NCBI RefSeq assembly: GCF_900110645.1
Contig: NZ_FOFB01000011.1
Span: 142,649 to 206,648 of the forward strand
Direction: 5' to 3'
From: Neolewinella agarilytica
GTDB lineage: Bacteria; Bacteroidota; Bacteroidia; Chitinophagales; Saprospiraceae
Length of the DNA: 64,000 nucleotides
In this document: positions 23,994 through 33,558 of the stretch, piece by piece
Layout: each line of letters starts with the position of its first letter
Numbering within the stretch: position 1 is the first letter of the stretch
The notes under the pieces: generated by a model
Told to the model about the DNA's origin: nothing
The model's input: the letters and a program-made list of their open reading frames with translations, nothing else
Databases searched by the model: none
Made by a program: the position numbers and the translations under genes

Positions 23994-25757
23994 TTACTCG
24001 GTCAAATCAACGATAATTAACTGGCTAGTTTCATTAACGTACAAATATGCTTGACGGCTTCCGGGAGGAATCACCGCCAGGTCAGGGGAGACGACGAGTG
24101 AAGAAATAATAGCGAATGTTTCGCCATCCCAGATGTTTCTTTCTCCGACAACGATGTCTCCGGAGTCTGTACAGGCCAGAATTTTATCATTGAAGCTGCC
24201 TAATGAAGTACTGAGGTTACTGGTCAGGAGTTTGTTGCCGTTGAAAAACAGGTACTTATCGTCAGCCGTGAGGCAGGCATCCCGGAAGGAATTAGACAGG
24301 CTGGCGCTTTCGGATACCTCTACAAGGTTATCTCCCTCCAGGTTGTAGCGGATAGCGGAGCTTCCACTAGAGCCAGACTCCGTAGCGAAAAGAATAGTTC
24401 CGGTCGAATTGGTGAGGAGCCCCGGCTGATAGATCGAACCCGCCGATGAGAGGTTTACACCATTACTTGTTCTTACGACCTTAATATTATTCCATTGGTC
24501 TTCACTGGTAAAGGCCAGACGATCCCCGGCCAAAACGGCCAGACGGTATGGGTTTCCGTCCCAGGTCCCAATGTTCACGTCGACATTTATGTCCCGGATT
24601 TTTTCCTGAGTGTCGAGATTGACGACGGCAATCTGAGTACTTCCAAAATTGGCGATGTAAGCTTCAGAATTGTCAAGGCTGAAGGCGATATCAACGGGTG
24701 CTGAGCCAACAAAAATAGTTTTTTCTACCTCGTTGGTTGAGGTGTTGATGAAGAGCAAATTGTTGTTGACACGGTCCAGTCCGTATAAATAGGGGCGGGT
24801 ACGGTCTGCTTTGAGTCTGACAATTCCGGTTTCCAGGTTAATACCTTCCAGTAGATAGCGGGCGGATAAGCTTTCGCTTTCGACAGCAGCCCCGTTATTA
24901 GTAACAACTCGGATTTTGTAGAAGTAGTTGGTTGCGTACTCGATATCCGGGTCAAGGTAACTGCTGGTTGCCTGATCAGTATTGACGTTAATATTCCGGA
25001 AAAAGCCATCGGCGCCATTATCGGAACGCAGTATGTTGTATTCGCTAAATTCAGGTTCTTGCGAGGGCTGCCAGTACAGCTTAAATTGACCATTAACGAC
25101 TACGATGGAGTCAAAAATGACGGCTTCTGGTTCCCGAACCATGAAGATAGTAATCTGGCGACTTGCTTCAAGACCATCTTCGTCTACCGTTGAAGCGGTG
25201 ATAAGGTGCTGGCCTTCGCTGAGTTCACTGACAAGCAGGGAATAGTTTCCGTTTTCACCCGGTTGTACCTGGCCAAGTTCTCCGTCAACGTCGCTGGTAA
25301 TGGTGATGGTAAAAGTATTTGGATCGCTATCATCCGATAGGTTGCCGACAAAGGTTATCGGATCTTCAATATCGTAGGTGTTTTGCCCCTCAGAGGTGGA
25401 GAGCGTGAGGTTAGGACTGACGTACTGGCCAGGAATGAGATTAATTCTAACCTCGGTCAGGTTGTTATCGTCCACCATTACCGGAGAGACTCCTCTCCCC
25501 AATGGAGCCCGGTCCGCAAAAACGCGATAATTATTTACCTCGAGATCTTCGAGCAGAACTGATCCTAGATCGTCGGTTGTGAACTCGAGGGTTTCAGGGT
25601 CGGTTGTGATGGTGGCATCTTCTACGGGTTGACCATTGAAAAACACCTGGACAAAAACATCGCCTTTGCCATCACCAGTCTCAGTCGGGTCATCATCGCT
25701 GTCACAGCCAGCGATTAAGAAAATGCCAAAAATGAAAAATAACAGGGTTTTGTTCAT
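23994..25757 (-). CDS. Surface lipoprotein with FnIII-like domain and YVTN beta-propeller
   Basis: A 587-residue lipoprotein (MNKTLLFFIFGIFLIAGC; lipobox IAGC). After an acidic linker come a carboxypeptidase-regulatory-like domain (about 32-105), an Ig-like domain (about 115-205: NLTLSTSEGQNTYDIEDPITF), an FnIII-like domain (about 215-300: FKLYWQPSQEPEFSEYNILRS) and a C-terminal propeller with YVTN-type repeats (VEKTIFVGSAPVDIAFSLDNSEAYIAN). It begins within the last bases of the upstream FG-GAP gene (ATGA overlap at 25754-25757), so the two are translationally coupled and probably act together on the cell surface. Ligand unknown. Confidence 0.78.
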   Translation of the reverse strand: MNKTLLFFIFGIFLIAGCDSDDDPTETGDGKGDVFVQVFFNGQPVEDATITTDPETLEFTTDDLGSVLLEDLEVNNYRVFADRAPLGRGVSPVMVDDNNLTEVRINLIPGQYVSPNLTLSTSEGQNTYDIEDPITFVGNLSDDSDPNTFTITITSDVDGELGQVQPGENGNYSLLVSELSEGQHLITASTVDEDGLEASRQITIFMVREPEAVIFDSIVVVNGQFKLYWQPSQEPEFSEYNILRSDNGADGFFRNINVNTDQATSSYLDPDIEYATNYFYKIRVVTNNGAAVESESLSARYLLEGINLETGIVRLKADRTRPYLYGLDRVNNNLLFINTSTNEVEKTIFVGSAPVDIAFSLDNSEAYIANFGSTQIAVVNLDTQEKIRDINVDVNIGTWDGNPYRLAVLAGDRLAFTSEDQWNNIKVVRTSNGVNLSSAGSIYQPGLLTNSTGTILFATESGSSGSSAIRYNLEGDNLVEVSESASLSNSFRDACLTADDKYLFFNGNKLLTSNLSTSLGSFNDKILACTDSGDIVVGERNIWDGETFAIISSLVVSPDLAVIPPGSRQAYLYVNETSQLIIVDLTE

Positions 25758-27583
25758 TCTATAATTATTTTAATAGGAGGAAAGGGATTATCCCTTTCAG
25801 GCAAGACAAATGTAATGTAATATTCGCCAAGTGGCAAGGATGCAGCAGGGGGGAGTTGAAGCGTAAGCAGCCGATTGTCTCGTTGGATTACCATTGCTGA
25901 ACCAATAAACTGACCTGAAGAAGACCAGATGAAGATATTGTCATTAATAAACACATCGGATTGAATGTGAAGTAAGCTGCCCGCCCGGACGGGGTTAGGA
26001 AAGACCTGGAAATCAGGGGGTGTTGAATACTCCTGACCTTTCTTTTGGGTCAGAAGGTTTGTCGTTTTGGTTTCAATCTGGTAGTAGGTGCTGGAGGCGC
26101 CATCGGGCCATTGGATGATCAAAGAGTCAATATTCGTTGCCTGGGGTAAACCGAAGTGAGCAACGGTTTCATTTTGGCTGACATAATTTGAGCTCTCCCC
26201 GACCTGTCGTTGAAAAACGCCGGACGTAGTGTAAAGAATGACTAAAGCACCATGGGCGGTCCTGCCGGCTTGCAGCGGAAGTATGCGTAGCCAGTTGTCG
26301 TCGTTTAATTGGTTCTTGTATAGTCTTAGAGGCCCGTTATTATTGGCTATGAGAATATCCAGGTCTCCATCCAGCTCTACGTCAAGAATACCAATACCTC
26401 TGCCTTGAAAGGTGTCTGGAGGAAAGTTGGGCAGGGGAAGAAATTGCCCACTATGATTGTTAATGAGTAAGCGACTGGTATCCCCTTTAAAACTGTCTTC
26501 CCCCCGTGGCCAGCCATTGGTAACCATTAAGTCTAACCAACCGTCATGGTTAAAATCAGCAAAGGAAGCTGCCCAGCCCCAGCCGGTTTGAGTGATGGAA
26601 GGGTGGGGAGGGGTCTCCATAAATTTCCCCTTTCCTTCATTCCGGTAAAGACGGTTACCGCTGCCTCCCCAATTCCCTTCCAGTACACCGTCTCCGTCAA
26701 AGATTGCCGTAACAAACCAGTCTTCGTCTCCGTCATTATCATAATCGCCAACGGCAGCTCCCATACCATTTTGATCCGTGAATACTGCCGGATCGGTAGG
26801 AACGAACTGTTGCCCACCTTCATTGATCCACAACTGGGTGGTGCCAAAATCTCCACTTAGCAGTAAATCCGGGAACCCGTTTTGGTTCAGATCCCGGAAA
26901 TTGGCAGTAAAGCCATGATCAAGCTCCGGAGCGAACAGATTGTAAAAATTGAGTTTAGTATCATAGGGGGAAAACCCATTTCCTTGCTGGTTACGAAAGA
27001 AATGGAAGGGGGTAAAGGGTTCGTTCCAATGACAAAGGAAAAGGTCTTCCCATCCGTCCCGATCAAAATCGATGGCAGTAGCTCCGGTTGTACTGAGTCC
27101 TTCATATAATTCCAGACCGGTATTTTCCACCAGGCTGAAATTACCATTGCCCATATTCAGATACAAGACGGGAATTGCCCCATTAGCAGACCCAATGAAT
27201 AAGTCGGGAAGTGGGTCATTGTTGTAATAAAAAAATAATGGTCCGGTGGCGGCATCCGGGGCTTCTATGTGGCCATTGTGATTGGCCTGCTTAAAGGTTC
27301 CGTCTTGTTGGTTGAGCCATAATTCTCCGCCAGATCTTTCGCCCGTAATGACAAAAAAATCTGCGTAGCCATCCAGGTTAACATCTTCAACGGCAATGCC
27401 TCCGCTTGTTTGTTCAGTTGTGGTGGCAAATCGCTGTTCCAGCAGATGTTGAATTCCGCCCAGACCTGCCATATTCGTAGCGTCGATAAAAGTAAGAGGC
27501 TCAGATTGCGCATAAGCCGTAGCCGGAAGGCAAAAAAATAAGAGCATTCTGAAGCAGAGAATTGCTGACCGGTTAATGGGCAT
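25754..27583 (-). CDS. FG-GAP/VCBS-repeat protein with ASPIC/UnbV domain
   Basis: A 609-residue secreted protein. Signal peptide to about residue 25 (CLPATAYAQ), then a beta-propeller of FG-GAP/VCBS repeats with DxNxDGxxD loops (VEDVNLDGYADFFV, TAIDFDRDGWEDLFL, ASFADFNHDGWLDLMVTN, GDYDNDGDEDWFV). Residues about 440-510 match the ASPIC/UnbV domain (VGESSNYVSQNETVAHFGL, SLIIQWPDGASSTYY). The tail VFPNPVRAGSLLHI...PLGEYYITFVLP looks like a T9SS type A sorting domain, although the last strand is unusual (ends PPIKIIIE). The gene overlaps the next one by 4 bases. Confidence 0.85.
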   Translation of the reverse strand: MPINRSAILCFRMLLFFCLPATAYAQSEPLTFIDATNMAGLGGIQHLLEQRFATTTEQTSGGIAVEDVNLDGYADFFVITGERSGGELWLNQQDGTFKQANHNGHIEAPDAATGPLFFYYNNDPLPDLFIGSANGAIPVLYLNMGNGNFSLVENTGLELYEGLSTTGATAIDFDRDGWEDLFLCHWNEPFTPFHFFRNQQGNGFSPYDTKLNFYNLFAPELDHGFTANFRDLNQNGFPDLLLSGDFGTTQLWINEGGQQFVPTDPAVFTDQNGMGAAVGDYDNDGDEDWFVTAIFDGDGVLEGNWGGSGNRLYRNEGKGKFMETPPHPSITQTGWGWAASFADFNHDGWLDLMVTNGWPRGEDSFKGDTSRLLINNHSGQFLPLPNFPPDTFQGRGIGILDVELDGDLDILIANNNGPLRLYKNQLNDDNWLRILPLQAGRTAHGALVILYTTSGVFQRQVGESSNYVSQNETVAHFGLPQATNIDSLIIQWPDGASSTYYQIETKTTNLLTQKKGQEYSTPPDFQVFPNPVRAGSLLHIQSDVFINDNIFIWSSSGQFIGSAMVIQRDNRLLTLQLPPAASLPLGEYYITFVLPERDNPFPPIKIIIE

Positions 27584-27884
27584 AAGGTGGAATCCTTTTA
27601 TATAGACGGTAATTACGGAATTATTTCCAAAAGAGCGGCAGTTTCCCTTCTTTGGTCAGGGAAGTCGAATTAGAAAAGTCTAAGTCGATTTCTGCCCCCT
27701 CGATATTTCAGCAAGCTCCGTACGCAACAAGCTCAGGGGCTGTTTCTAGATCGGTTTCCACCCCAGGCCGCCGGTCACAAAGCCACTAAACTGTATTAAA
27801 GCGACTACGCTGTAATGCTCGGTTAACAACAGCAGAGGTTCTCCCCCAAAATTCTTAAATTGAGGCCCTTAACCACCCCACCAA
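27584..27884. other. Intergenic region without recognisable gene
   Basis: 301 bases between divergent genes. I see no protein, no clear hairpin element and no consensus -7 box, only AAATTGAGGCC (27859-27869) near the tricorn-like start, a weak promoter candidate. Confidence 0.4.
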
Positions 27885-30800
27885 ATGAAAAACCTGACAC
27901 CCCTTCTGGCCCTGCTGTTCTTTTCCGTGAGCTCTCTTTATGGCCAGGGCCTTTACTTCCCTGACGACCCGGCGTTAACCCCCGACGGCAAAACGATCAT
28001 CTTCGCCTACGCCGGTGACCTGTGGCAAATGCCCGCCACCGGCGGCCAGGCCAACCGGATTACCGCCCTGGACGGTGCAGAGAGTAAGCCGAAAGTATCC
28101 CCGGACGGCAAATGGCTGGCCTTCAGTTCCGCCCAGTATGGCAATAATGATATTTACGTCACTCCGCTGGGCGGTGGTGCAATCAAACAGCTCACCTTTC
28201 ACCAGGCCAGCGATGAGGTGGCCAGCTGGAGCTGGGACAGTCAGTCCATTCATTTTACTTCCAACCGTTATAACGGCGGAACAACCTTTACCGTGCCGGC
28301 CGCTGGCGGCACGCCGGTAGCCTTAACGAAGCACTACTTTAATACTTTCCATCATGCCGTTCCGCACCCTGCAAACGGTAAGATCTTCTTCAACGAAAGC
28401 TCCGAAAGCAGCCGTTACCCCAATCGTAAACGCTACGTAGGGCCCAACAGCCCCGACATCAAGACCTTCGACCCCGCCACCGGCGCAGTGGAGAAACTTA
28501 CGGACTGGGAAGGGAAGGATATGTGGCCGATGGTAGACCGGAACGGCAAAAGCTACTTCGTCTCCGACCGGGGAAATGAGGAATACAACCTGTACCAGCT
28601 GGAAGGCAAAGACGCCAAAAGACTGACCAAATTCAAAACCTCCGTCTTTTCCCCTTCCATCAGCGCTGACGGCAGCGCGATCGTCTTTATCCGGGATTAT
28701 CAGCTGCAGGTCTATGAGGTGAAATCGGGAAAGAGCCGTACCGTTCCGGTAGAGCTGAATGCTTTTGCGGGACTGGCCAAAACGAAAGACTTCAGCACCG
28801 ATGGTAAAGTCAGCTATTTTGATGTTGCCCGCGACGGGAAGAAGATCGCCTTCGTTTCCAGGGGAGAGTTGTTCATCTCGGATATAGAAGGCAAATTCAT
28901 CCGTCAGCTGGAGACCGGCCCCGACCGTGTGCTCGAAGTCAAGTGGCTGAAAGACGATAAAACCCTATTGTTTACCCAGACCTACAACGGCTACCAGAAC
29001 CTGCACACAATCCCGGCAGATGGCAGTGCTGCTCCGACGCGACGGACTTCTGACGCCCGCAATAGCCGTAACCTGGAAATGGCGCACGATACGAGTCAGG
29101 TGGCTTATTTGAGCGGCCGGGATGAAGTCCGGATTATGGACCTCAGTGATTTCTCCGTTAGCACCGTTGCTAAGCGGGAAGTTTGGTTTCGCGGAGCGAT
29201 TCCCCGCTGGTCGCCCGACGATCGTTACCTGATGTTTACCGGTTTTATCGACTTTGAAGAGGACATTTTTCTGGCGGACCTAAAGGAAGACATGCGGGTC
29301 ATTAACCTGACGAAGACGGGCGTGTCGGAGAAAGATCCCGTCTGGTCTCCTGACGGAAAGTACATCTATTTCACCTCGGCCCGTCACCAACCCAGTTATC
29401 CGCGGGGTGGGGGAGACGTCAATCTTTACCGACTGCCGCTGGAGTCATATGACCAGCCCTACCGCTCCGAAAAAGTGGATGAGTTGTTCGCGGACGAAGA
29501 GGAGAAAAAGGCTAAGGAGAAGAAAGATTCTGTCGTCGTTAGTATCGATTTTGACGGTATTATGGAGCGAATGCAGACGGTGGGCCCGCGCTTTGGAACC
29601 CAGTCGGGGCCAATGGTAGTTCAGGAGAAGGACAAGACCATTGTCGTTTATGGCTCTAACCATGACGAAGGCCGCGGCAAGTTGTTCATGACGGTCTTTG
29701 AGCCTTTTGAGTCGCCCAAGACCGAGGCCATCGCGGCGCAGGGCGTAGGGAATGCAACGGATCTGATAACGGTAAAAGGAAAGCATTATCTGGTGGGGGC
29801 GGGTAAAATCCAGCTGGTTAATCTGGGGACGAAAAAGGCGAAAGCTATCGAGCTTAAGAAAACCTTCCGCCGTACGCTGGAGTCAGAGTTTAAGCAGATG
29901 TTTCAGGAGACCTGGGCGAATATGGAGGAGAACTTCTACAATGAAGATTTTCACGGGGTGGACTGGGACGCCAAGCGCGAGCAGTATGCGGCTTTTCTGC
30001 CGTACGTTTCCAGCCGGGCAGACTTGCGTCGGATCACCAACGATATGCTGGGCGAGTTGAACACTTCTCACTACGGGTTTAGCTCCCGCGGGGAAGAGGA
30101 GGAGACAAAAGAAGGGGCGCGGACGCTGGATGCAGGCCTGGTTTTCAGGAGCAAGGATGCTTACCTGGTTGACCGGGTAATTACGGATGGGCCAGCAGAC
30201 CGAAAGGGCGTAGACATCCGCCCGGGAGATCGCCTCGTGGCGATTGACGGCCAGCGGATTGACCCGAAGCAGAACCGGGAGTTTTACTTCAGCCGGCCCA
30301 GCGTGGACAAGGAGGTGGAGCTCACCTTCAGCCGCAACGGCACAGAGGTGAAACAAGGCCTGCATCCGCAGTCTTACTTCAGCGCACGGACGCAGCGCTA
30401 CGACGAATGGATGGACGCCTGCCAGCAGCGGGTCGACGAAAAATCGGGCAAGCGCATTGCCTACGTCCACATGAAAAATATGACCGGCGGCGAGCTTAAT
30501 CGCTTTATGAACGAGATGGTCTCTGAGGGTTACAACCGGGAGGCAACCATTCTGGACTTACGCTGGAACACCGGTGGTAACGTACATGATGCCGTGCTGC
30601 AGTTCCTGGCGCAGCAGCCTTATCTGGAGTGGAAGTTCCGGGAAGGAAAGCCGGGCAATCAGCCCAACTTTGCCCCGAGGGGCAAACCCATTGTCCTGCT
30701 CATCAATCAAAAGAGCCTCTCCGACGCGGAGATGACCGCCGCCGGATTCAAAGAGTTGGGCCTGGGTACCATCGTCGGGACACCCACCTACCGCTGGATC

Positions 30801-31004
30801 ATCTTCACCTCCGGCAAGGGCCTTGTGGATGGCTCCTTCTACCGGCTACCGAGCTGGGGCTGTTATACCCTGGAGGGAGAGAACCTGGAAAAAACGGGTG
30901 TCTCCCCCGACGTCCGGATTGATAACACCGCCGCCGACCGCGAAGCCGGCCGGGACCCGCAACTCGATAAAGCCATTGAGCTGGCGCTGAAGGGACTAGA
31001 GTAA
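27885..31004 (+). CDS. Tricorn-like S41 peptidase
   Basis: A 1,039-residue exported protease related to tricorn, which trims peptides. Signal peptide (MKNLTPLLALLFFSVSSLYGQ), then two beta-propellers made of WD40-like/TolB-type blades (about 25-560: LTPDGKTIIFAYAGDLWQM, VSPDGKWLAFSS, WSPDGKYIYFTS), a helical C1-type domain, a PDZ domain (about 765-850: GVDIRPGDRLVAIDGQRI) and an S41 catalytic domain. Expected catalytic residues: Ser728-His729 in LNTSHYGFS, corresponding to the tricorn Ser-His pair, and nucleophile Ser946 in NQKSLSDAEM. The Lys of the Ctp branch is absent, as in tricorn. It is probably periplasmic. Confidence 0.93.
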   Translation: MKNLTPLLALLFFSVSSLYGQGLYFPDDPALTPDGKTIIFAYAGDLWQMPATGGQANRITALDGAESKPKVSPDGKWLAFSSAQYGNNDIYVTPLGGGAIKQLTFHQASDEVASWSWDSQSIHFTSNRYNGGTTFTVPAAGGTPVALTKHYFNTFHHAVPHPANGKIFFNESSESSRYPNRKRYVGPNSPDIKTFDPATGAVEKLTDWEGKDMWPMVDRNGKSYFVSDRGNEEYNLYQLEGKDAKRLTKFKTSVFSPSISADGSAIVFIRDYQLQVYEVKSGKSRTVPVELNAFAGLAKTKDFSTDGKVSYFDVARDGKKIAFVSRGELFISDIEGKFIRQLETGPDRVLEVKWLKDDKTLLFTQTYNGYQNLHTIPADGSAAPTRRTSDARNSRNLEMAHDTSQVAYLSGRDEVRIMDLSDFSVSTVAKREVWFRGAIPRWSPDDRYLMFTGFIDFEEDIFLADLKEDMRVINLTKTGVSEKDPVWSPDGKYIYFTSARHQPSYPRGGGDVNLYRLPLESYDQPYRSEKVDELFADEEEKKAKEKKDSVVVSIDFDGIMERMQTVGPRFGTQSGPMVVQEKDKTIVVYGSNHDEGRGKLFMTVFEPFESPKTEAIAAQGVGNATDLITVKGKHYLVGAGKIQLVNLGTKKAKAIELKKTFRRTLESEFKQMFQETWANMEENFYNEDFHGVDWDAKREQYAAFLPYVSSRADLRRITNDMLGELNTSHYGFSSRGEEEETKEGARTLDAGLVFRSKDAYLVDRVITDGPADRKGVDIRPGDRLVAIDGQRIDPKQNREFYFSRPSVDKEVELTFSRNGTEVKQGLHPQSYFSARTQRYDEWMDACQQRVDEKSGKRIAYVHMKNMTGGELNRFMNEMVSEGYNREATILDLRWNTGGNVHDAVLQFLAQQPYLEWKFREGKPGNQPNFAPRGKPIVLLINQKSLSDAEMTAAGFKELGLGTIVGTPTYRWIIFTSGKGLVDGSFYRLPSWGCYTLEGENLEKTGVSPDVRIDNTAADREAGRDPQLDKAIELALKGLE

Positions 31005-31041
31005 TTAGTCGGTAGTACTGTAGTTTTGTAGTAATGTAGTG
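31005..31041 (+). repeat. TAGT-iteron tract directly after the stop codon
   Basis: TTAGTCGGTAGTACTGTAGT and onward: repeated TAGT units that begin right after the tricorn-like stop. The same tract, in its own gene's orientation, follows the stop of the TonB receptor (1398-1436). Function unknown; a 3'-end repeat family is likely. Confidence 0.5.
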
Positions 31042-31083
31042 CCGCTTCAAGCGTCGCCTACGCTGGTTTGCCCTGCAGCTTTT

Positions 31084-31105
31084 CATTGCACCTGCGGTGA
31101 GCGCC
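31084..31105 (+). repeat. Dispersed 18-base motif, variant copy
   Basis: CATTGCACCTGCGGTGAGCGCC form; a close partner of the copy at 38076-38096 (opposite orientation). Confidence 0.5.
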
Positions 31106-31128
31106 AAAGAACCGCTAAATTATTCCTT

Positions 31129-31668
31129 ATGCCCACCATAAACGCCCCACTGATTCAGGTGAGCGAAAACGTACCCGGCTACGCCGGCGTCTACTACACG
31201 GCCTTCGTGATACCGGAATCAAGCGTCCGTGAATTGCTGCAACGGGAGAAAAATCCTTCCCGGATTGAGGTGAACATCAATGGGCAGGGAACGATCTTCA
31301 GCGGAATGATGCCCGATGGGCAGGGGAATTTTTTCATTACGGTGAGCAAGGAAGTTCGTAAGCGATTTAAGTTGGAGGAAGGGGACGAGGCAGAGTTAAT
31401 CATCACCCCCGATGATAGTGATTACGGCATGCCCGTTCCCGAAGAAGTCGTTGAGCTTTGGGCGGTGGATGAAGAGGCACAGCGTGTTTTTCATCTGCTC
31501 ACGCCGGGGAAACAGCGTAGCCTCCTTTACCTGATTGCGAAGCCCAAAGGGGCGGATACCCGGGTAAAGAAATGCATCCAGATTCATGAGTATCTCAAGT
31601 CCGTCAACGGGAAACTGGACTATAAAGATATGAATGCCTACATGAAAGCGGATAATGTCAATTGGTAG
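31129..31668 (+). CDS. DUF1905/YdeI-like protein
   Basis: A 179-residue soluble protein. Residues about 14-92 match the DUF1905 beta-barrel (VPGYAGVYYTAFVIPESSV, GTIFSGMMPDGQGNFFITVSKEVRKRF, GDEAELIITPDDSDYGMPVPEE). The C-terminal part (FHLLTPGKQRSLLYLIAKPKGADTRVKKCIQIHEYL) resembles the helical OmdA/YdeI domain often fused to it. ATG 31129 is chosen because upstream residues read through the repeat motif. The family's function is unsettled; some members are linked to antimicrobial-peptide resistance. Confidence 0.8.
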   Translation: MPTINAPLIQVSENVPGYAGVYYTAFVIPESSVRELLQREKNPSRIEVNINGQGTIFSGMMPDGQGNFFITVSKEVRKRFKLEEGDEAELIITPDDSDYGMPVPEEVVELWAVDEEAQRVFHLLTPGKQRSLLYLIAKPKGADTRVKKCIQIHEYLKSVNGKLDYKDMNAYMKADNVNW

Positions 31669-31671
31669 TTT

Positions 31672-32604
31672 TTACCGGTCTTCCAAAGTCCACGTTCGTA
31701 TCCAGTCTATTTTCATCGTATTAATCGTCTCGTCGTTGAGATCACTCTGGGGCGGCAGGCCACCAAGCCAGGGCTCGTCTACTGTCCACAGGTCCCAGAT
31801 GATGTTGAGGTCGCGGGTGAAGTCTCTTTCAGATACCACACTACCGGCGGGCTCCCCGTCGAGGTAAAACTGGATGTTACGAGCGTCCTTCCACCATACG
31901 CCGACGATGTGATATTCCTCATTCCACCTGACGCCCTTGAGGGGATTGTCATCAGCGAGATTCCGGTTGTCGAAGTTGCCCTTGTTGCGGCGGGTGTCAT
32001 CGTCCACGACGTGAAAATACTGGGAATTCATCTGCCAGGGGAAGTCCGGCTGGCAGTTGCAGGATGGCTTTGAGTTGTTTTCGATGACATCAATTTCATT
32101 TCGGTTGGAGATGTTCCCGTTGTTGAGCCAGAAAGTATTGTAAGCGGAGATATGGGCGGTCTTGATACGGCTCTCTGTGTACATCGGGTAGTTGATTTGC
32201 GCCCGGGACTGCACCCGGGAGGTGTTGAACCATCTTTCCTGACCCTCATTTAGTGTGGCCTTTATCCAGAGGTTGCCGTCCGTTACCCCCGCATTCTCCG
32301 CCTTCATATCGACGGGGACTCCGTAGTTCCACAGTGGCTTAAACCATTTGTTGTCGTTCCAGGAGTCGAAGTCGTCAGTCAGCTCCTCCACTTTTACCCA
32401 TTTTTGCGTCTCCGGGGTAGTGTCATCGATGGAGACGAAGGAGGGTTGATTCGGGTCAATGTTTTCAAAATCCCGGTCCCCGGTCATTGGGTCGGGCTCC
32501 GGCTCGGGTGGGGTGATGACGCCTGTATTCTTATTGCAGGCGGAAACGAGACAAATACACCAAAGGAGAAGTAGGAGGGGGGAATTAAGTTTTGGGGCAA
32601 CCAT
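31672..32604 (-). CDS. GH16 family lipoprotein (agarase/porphyranase-like)
   Basis: A 310-residue glycoside hydrolase. Lipoprotein signal (PLLLLLWCICLVSAC), Pro/Glu linker, then the GH16 beta-jelly roll from about residue 65: DDFDSWNDNKWFKPLWNYG, QSRAQINYPMYTESRIK, and the catalytic signature NEIDVIEN with the E-x-D-x-x-E residues, followed by YHIVGVWWKDARNIQFYLDG. The WNDNKWFK start and arrangement are those of beta-agarases and porphyranases of marine Bacteroidota, so the substrate is probably a red-algal galactan, though laminarin-type enzymes share the fold. No SusCD pair is adjacent. Convergent with the YdeI-like gene, 3 bases apart. Confidence 0.88.
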   Translation of the reverse strand: MVAPKLNSPLLLLLWCICLVSACNKNTGVITPPEPEPDPMTGDRDFENIDPNQPSFVSIDDTTPETQKWVKVEELTDDFDSWNDNKWFKPLWNYGVPVDMKAENAGVTDGNLWIKATLNEGQERWFNTSRVQSRAQINYPMYTESRIKTAHISAYNTFWLNNGNISNRNEIDVIENNSKPSCNCQPDFPWQMNSQYFHVVDDDTRRNKGNFDNRNLADDNPLKGVRWNEEYHIVGVWWKDARNIQFYLDGEPAGSVVSERDFTRDLNIIWDLWTVDEPWLGGLPPQSDLNDETINTMKIDWIRTWTLEDR

Positions 32605-32714
32605 TCGGAAATTGTTTAAAAAGGAAGAGTAGCAAGTTTAAGCAGCTGTCGGTAATCCCGGTCTCCGTTAAATCATATGAGGTGGATTATTGCCAATCCG
32701 TAATGGCAAACCCC

Positions 32715-32722
32715 TACCTTCG
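32715..32722 (+). promoter_or_regulatory. -7-like promoter box TACCTTCG of the YigZ-like gene
   Basis: Ends 4 bases before ATG 32727 and lies after the alternative ATG 32703, so it selects the inner start and implies a leaderless transcript. Confidence 0.45.
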
Positions 32723-32726
32723 CCCA

Positions 32727-33380
32727 ATGATTAAGCCTGACTTTTACCGCATTCCCGCCGAAGCAGGCGAGGGGGAGTTCCGCGACCGGGGCAGCAAGTT
32801 CGTCGCGACGCTTCGCCACGTTCGTAGCGAAGAAGAAGCGCTGGCCGTAGTGGAGGAATGTGCTAAGACTCACTTTAAATGCAACCATCACTGTTATGCT
32901 TACCGGCTGGGCCCGGGGCAGGATCGCTGGCGGGCGAATGACGATGGCGAACCCTCCGGTACCGCCGGAAAGCCCATTCTTGGCCAGATCGATAAAGCCG
33001 GCCTCAGCGATATTGTCATCGTGGTATCCCGCTACTTCGGCGGGACGAAGCTGGGCACCTCCGGCCTCATCAATGCTTACCGCGAAGCGGCCGTAGTCGC
33101 CATCGAAGCGACGGAAACGACCCTGCAGCCGCTGACTAAATCGATCATCCTGCGTTTTGGCTATGAGCTGATGTCTCCCGTTATGTCTGCCCTCAGTAGC
33201 CTGGGGCTGGAGATGACGGAACAGGACTTTGGGGAGACAGCCGTCGTGCGGCTGGAACTACCCCAGAGCACGGTACCAGCCACCGTCAGAGCCCTGAAGG
33301 CCGCTATCGGCGGCGTTTACCTGGAGGAAGTGGATGAAGAGTTTGCGGTGGAGGGATTAGTGGTGGAGGTGGAAGAATGA
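32727..33380 (+). CDS. YigZ/IMPACT family protein
   Basis: A 217-residue protein of the UPF0029/IMPACT family. The N-terminal domain shows the family motif RYFGGTKLGTSGLINAYREA, preceded by GSKFVATLRHVRSEEEALAVVEE and ANDDGEPSGTAGKPIL; the C-terminal half is the DUF1949-type ferredoxin-like domain. Bacterial members are thought to bind nucleic acid or ribosomes, with no firm function. Start discussed with the promoter box; an ATG at 32703 would add eight residues. Confidence 0.9.
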   Translation: MIKPDFYRIPAEAGEGEFRDRGSKFVATLRHVRSEEEALAVVEECAKTHFKCNHHCYAYRLGPGQDRWRANDDGEPSGTAGKPILGQIDKAGLSDIVIVVSRYFGGTKLGTSGLINAYREAAVVAIEATETTLQPLTKSIILRFGYELMSPVMSALSSLGLEMTEQDFGETAVVRLELPQSTVPATVRALKAAIGGVYLEEVDEEFAVEGLVVEVEE

Positions 33381-33558
33381 TTACGGGAGGTCAGTTTTGA
33401 GTTGTAAAAAAAAAACACCATATTGGATTCCCGGCTGCCCGATAAATTGACAGGGTAAGACCTGCTAAATTCATTCTGGAGATCAACATCAAAGCATTCC
33501 GGTGTTTCGGTTTATCCATGATGAAGACTTTCTCCATGTGTACTAATTAATTGTTTAC

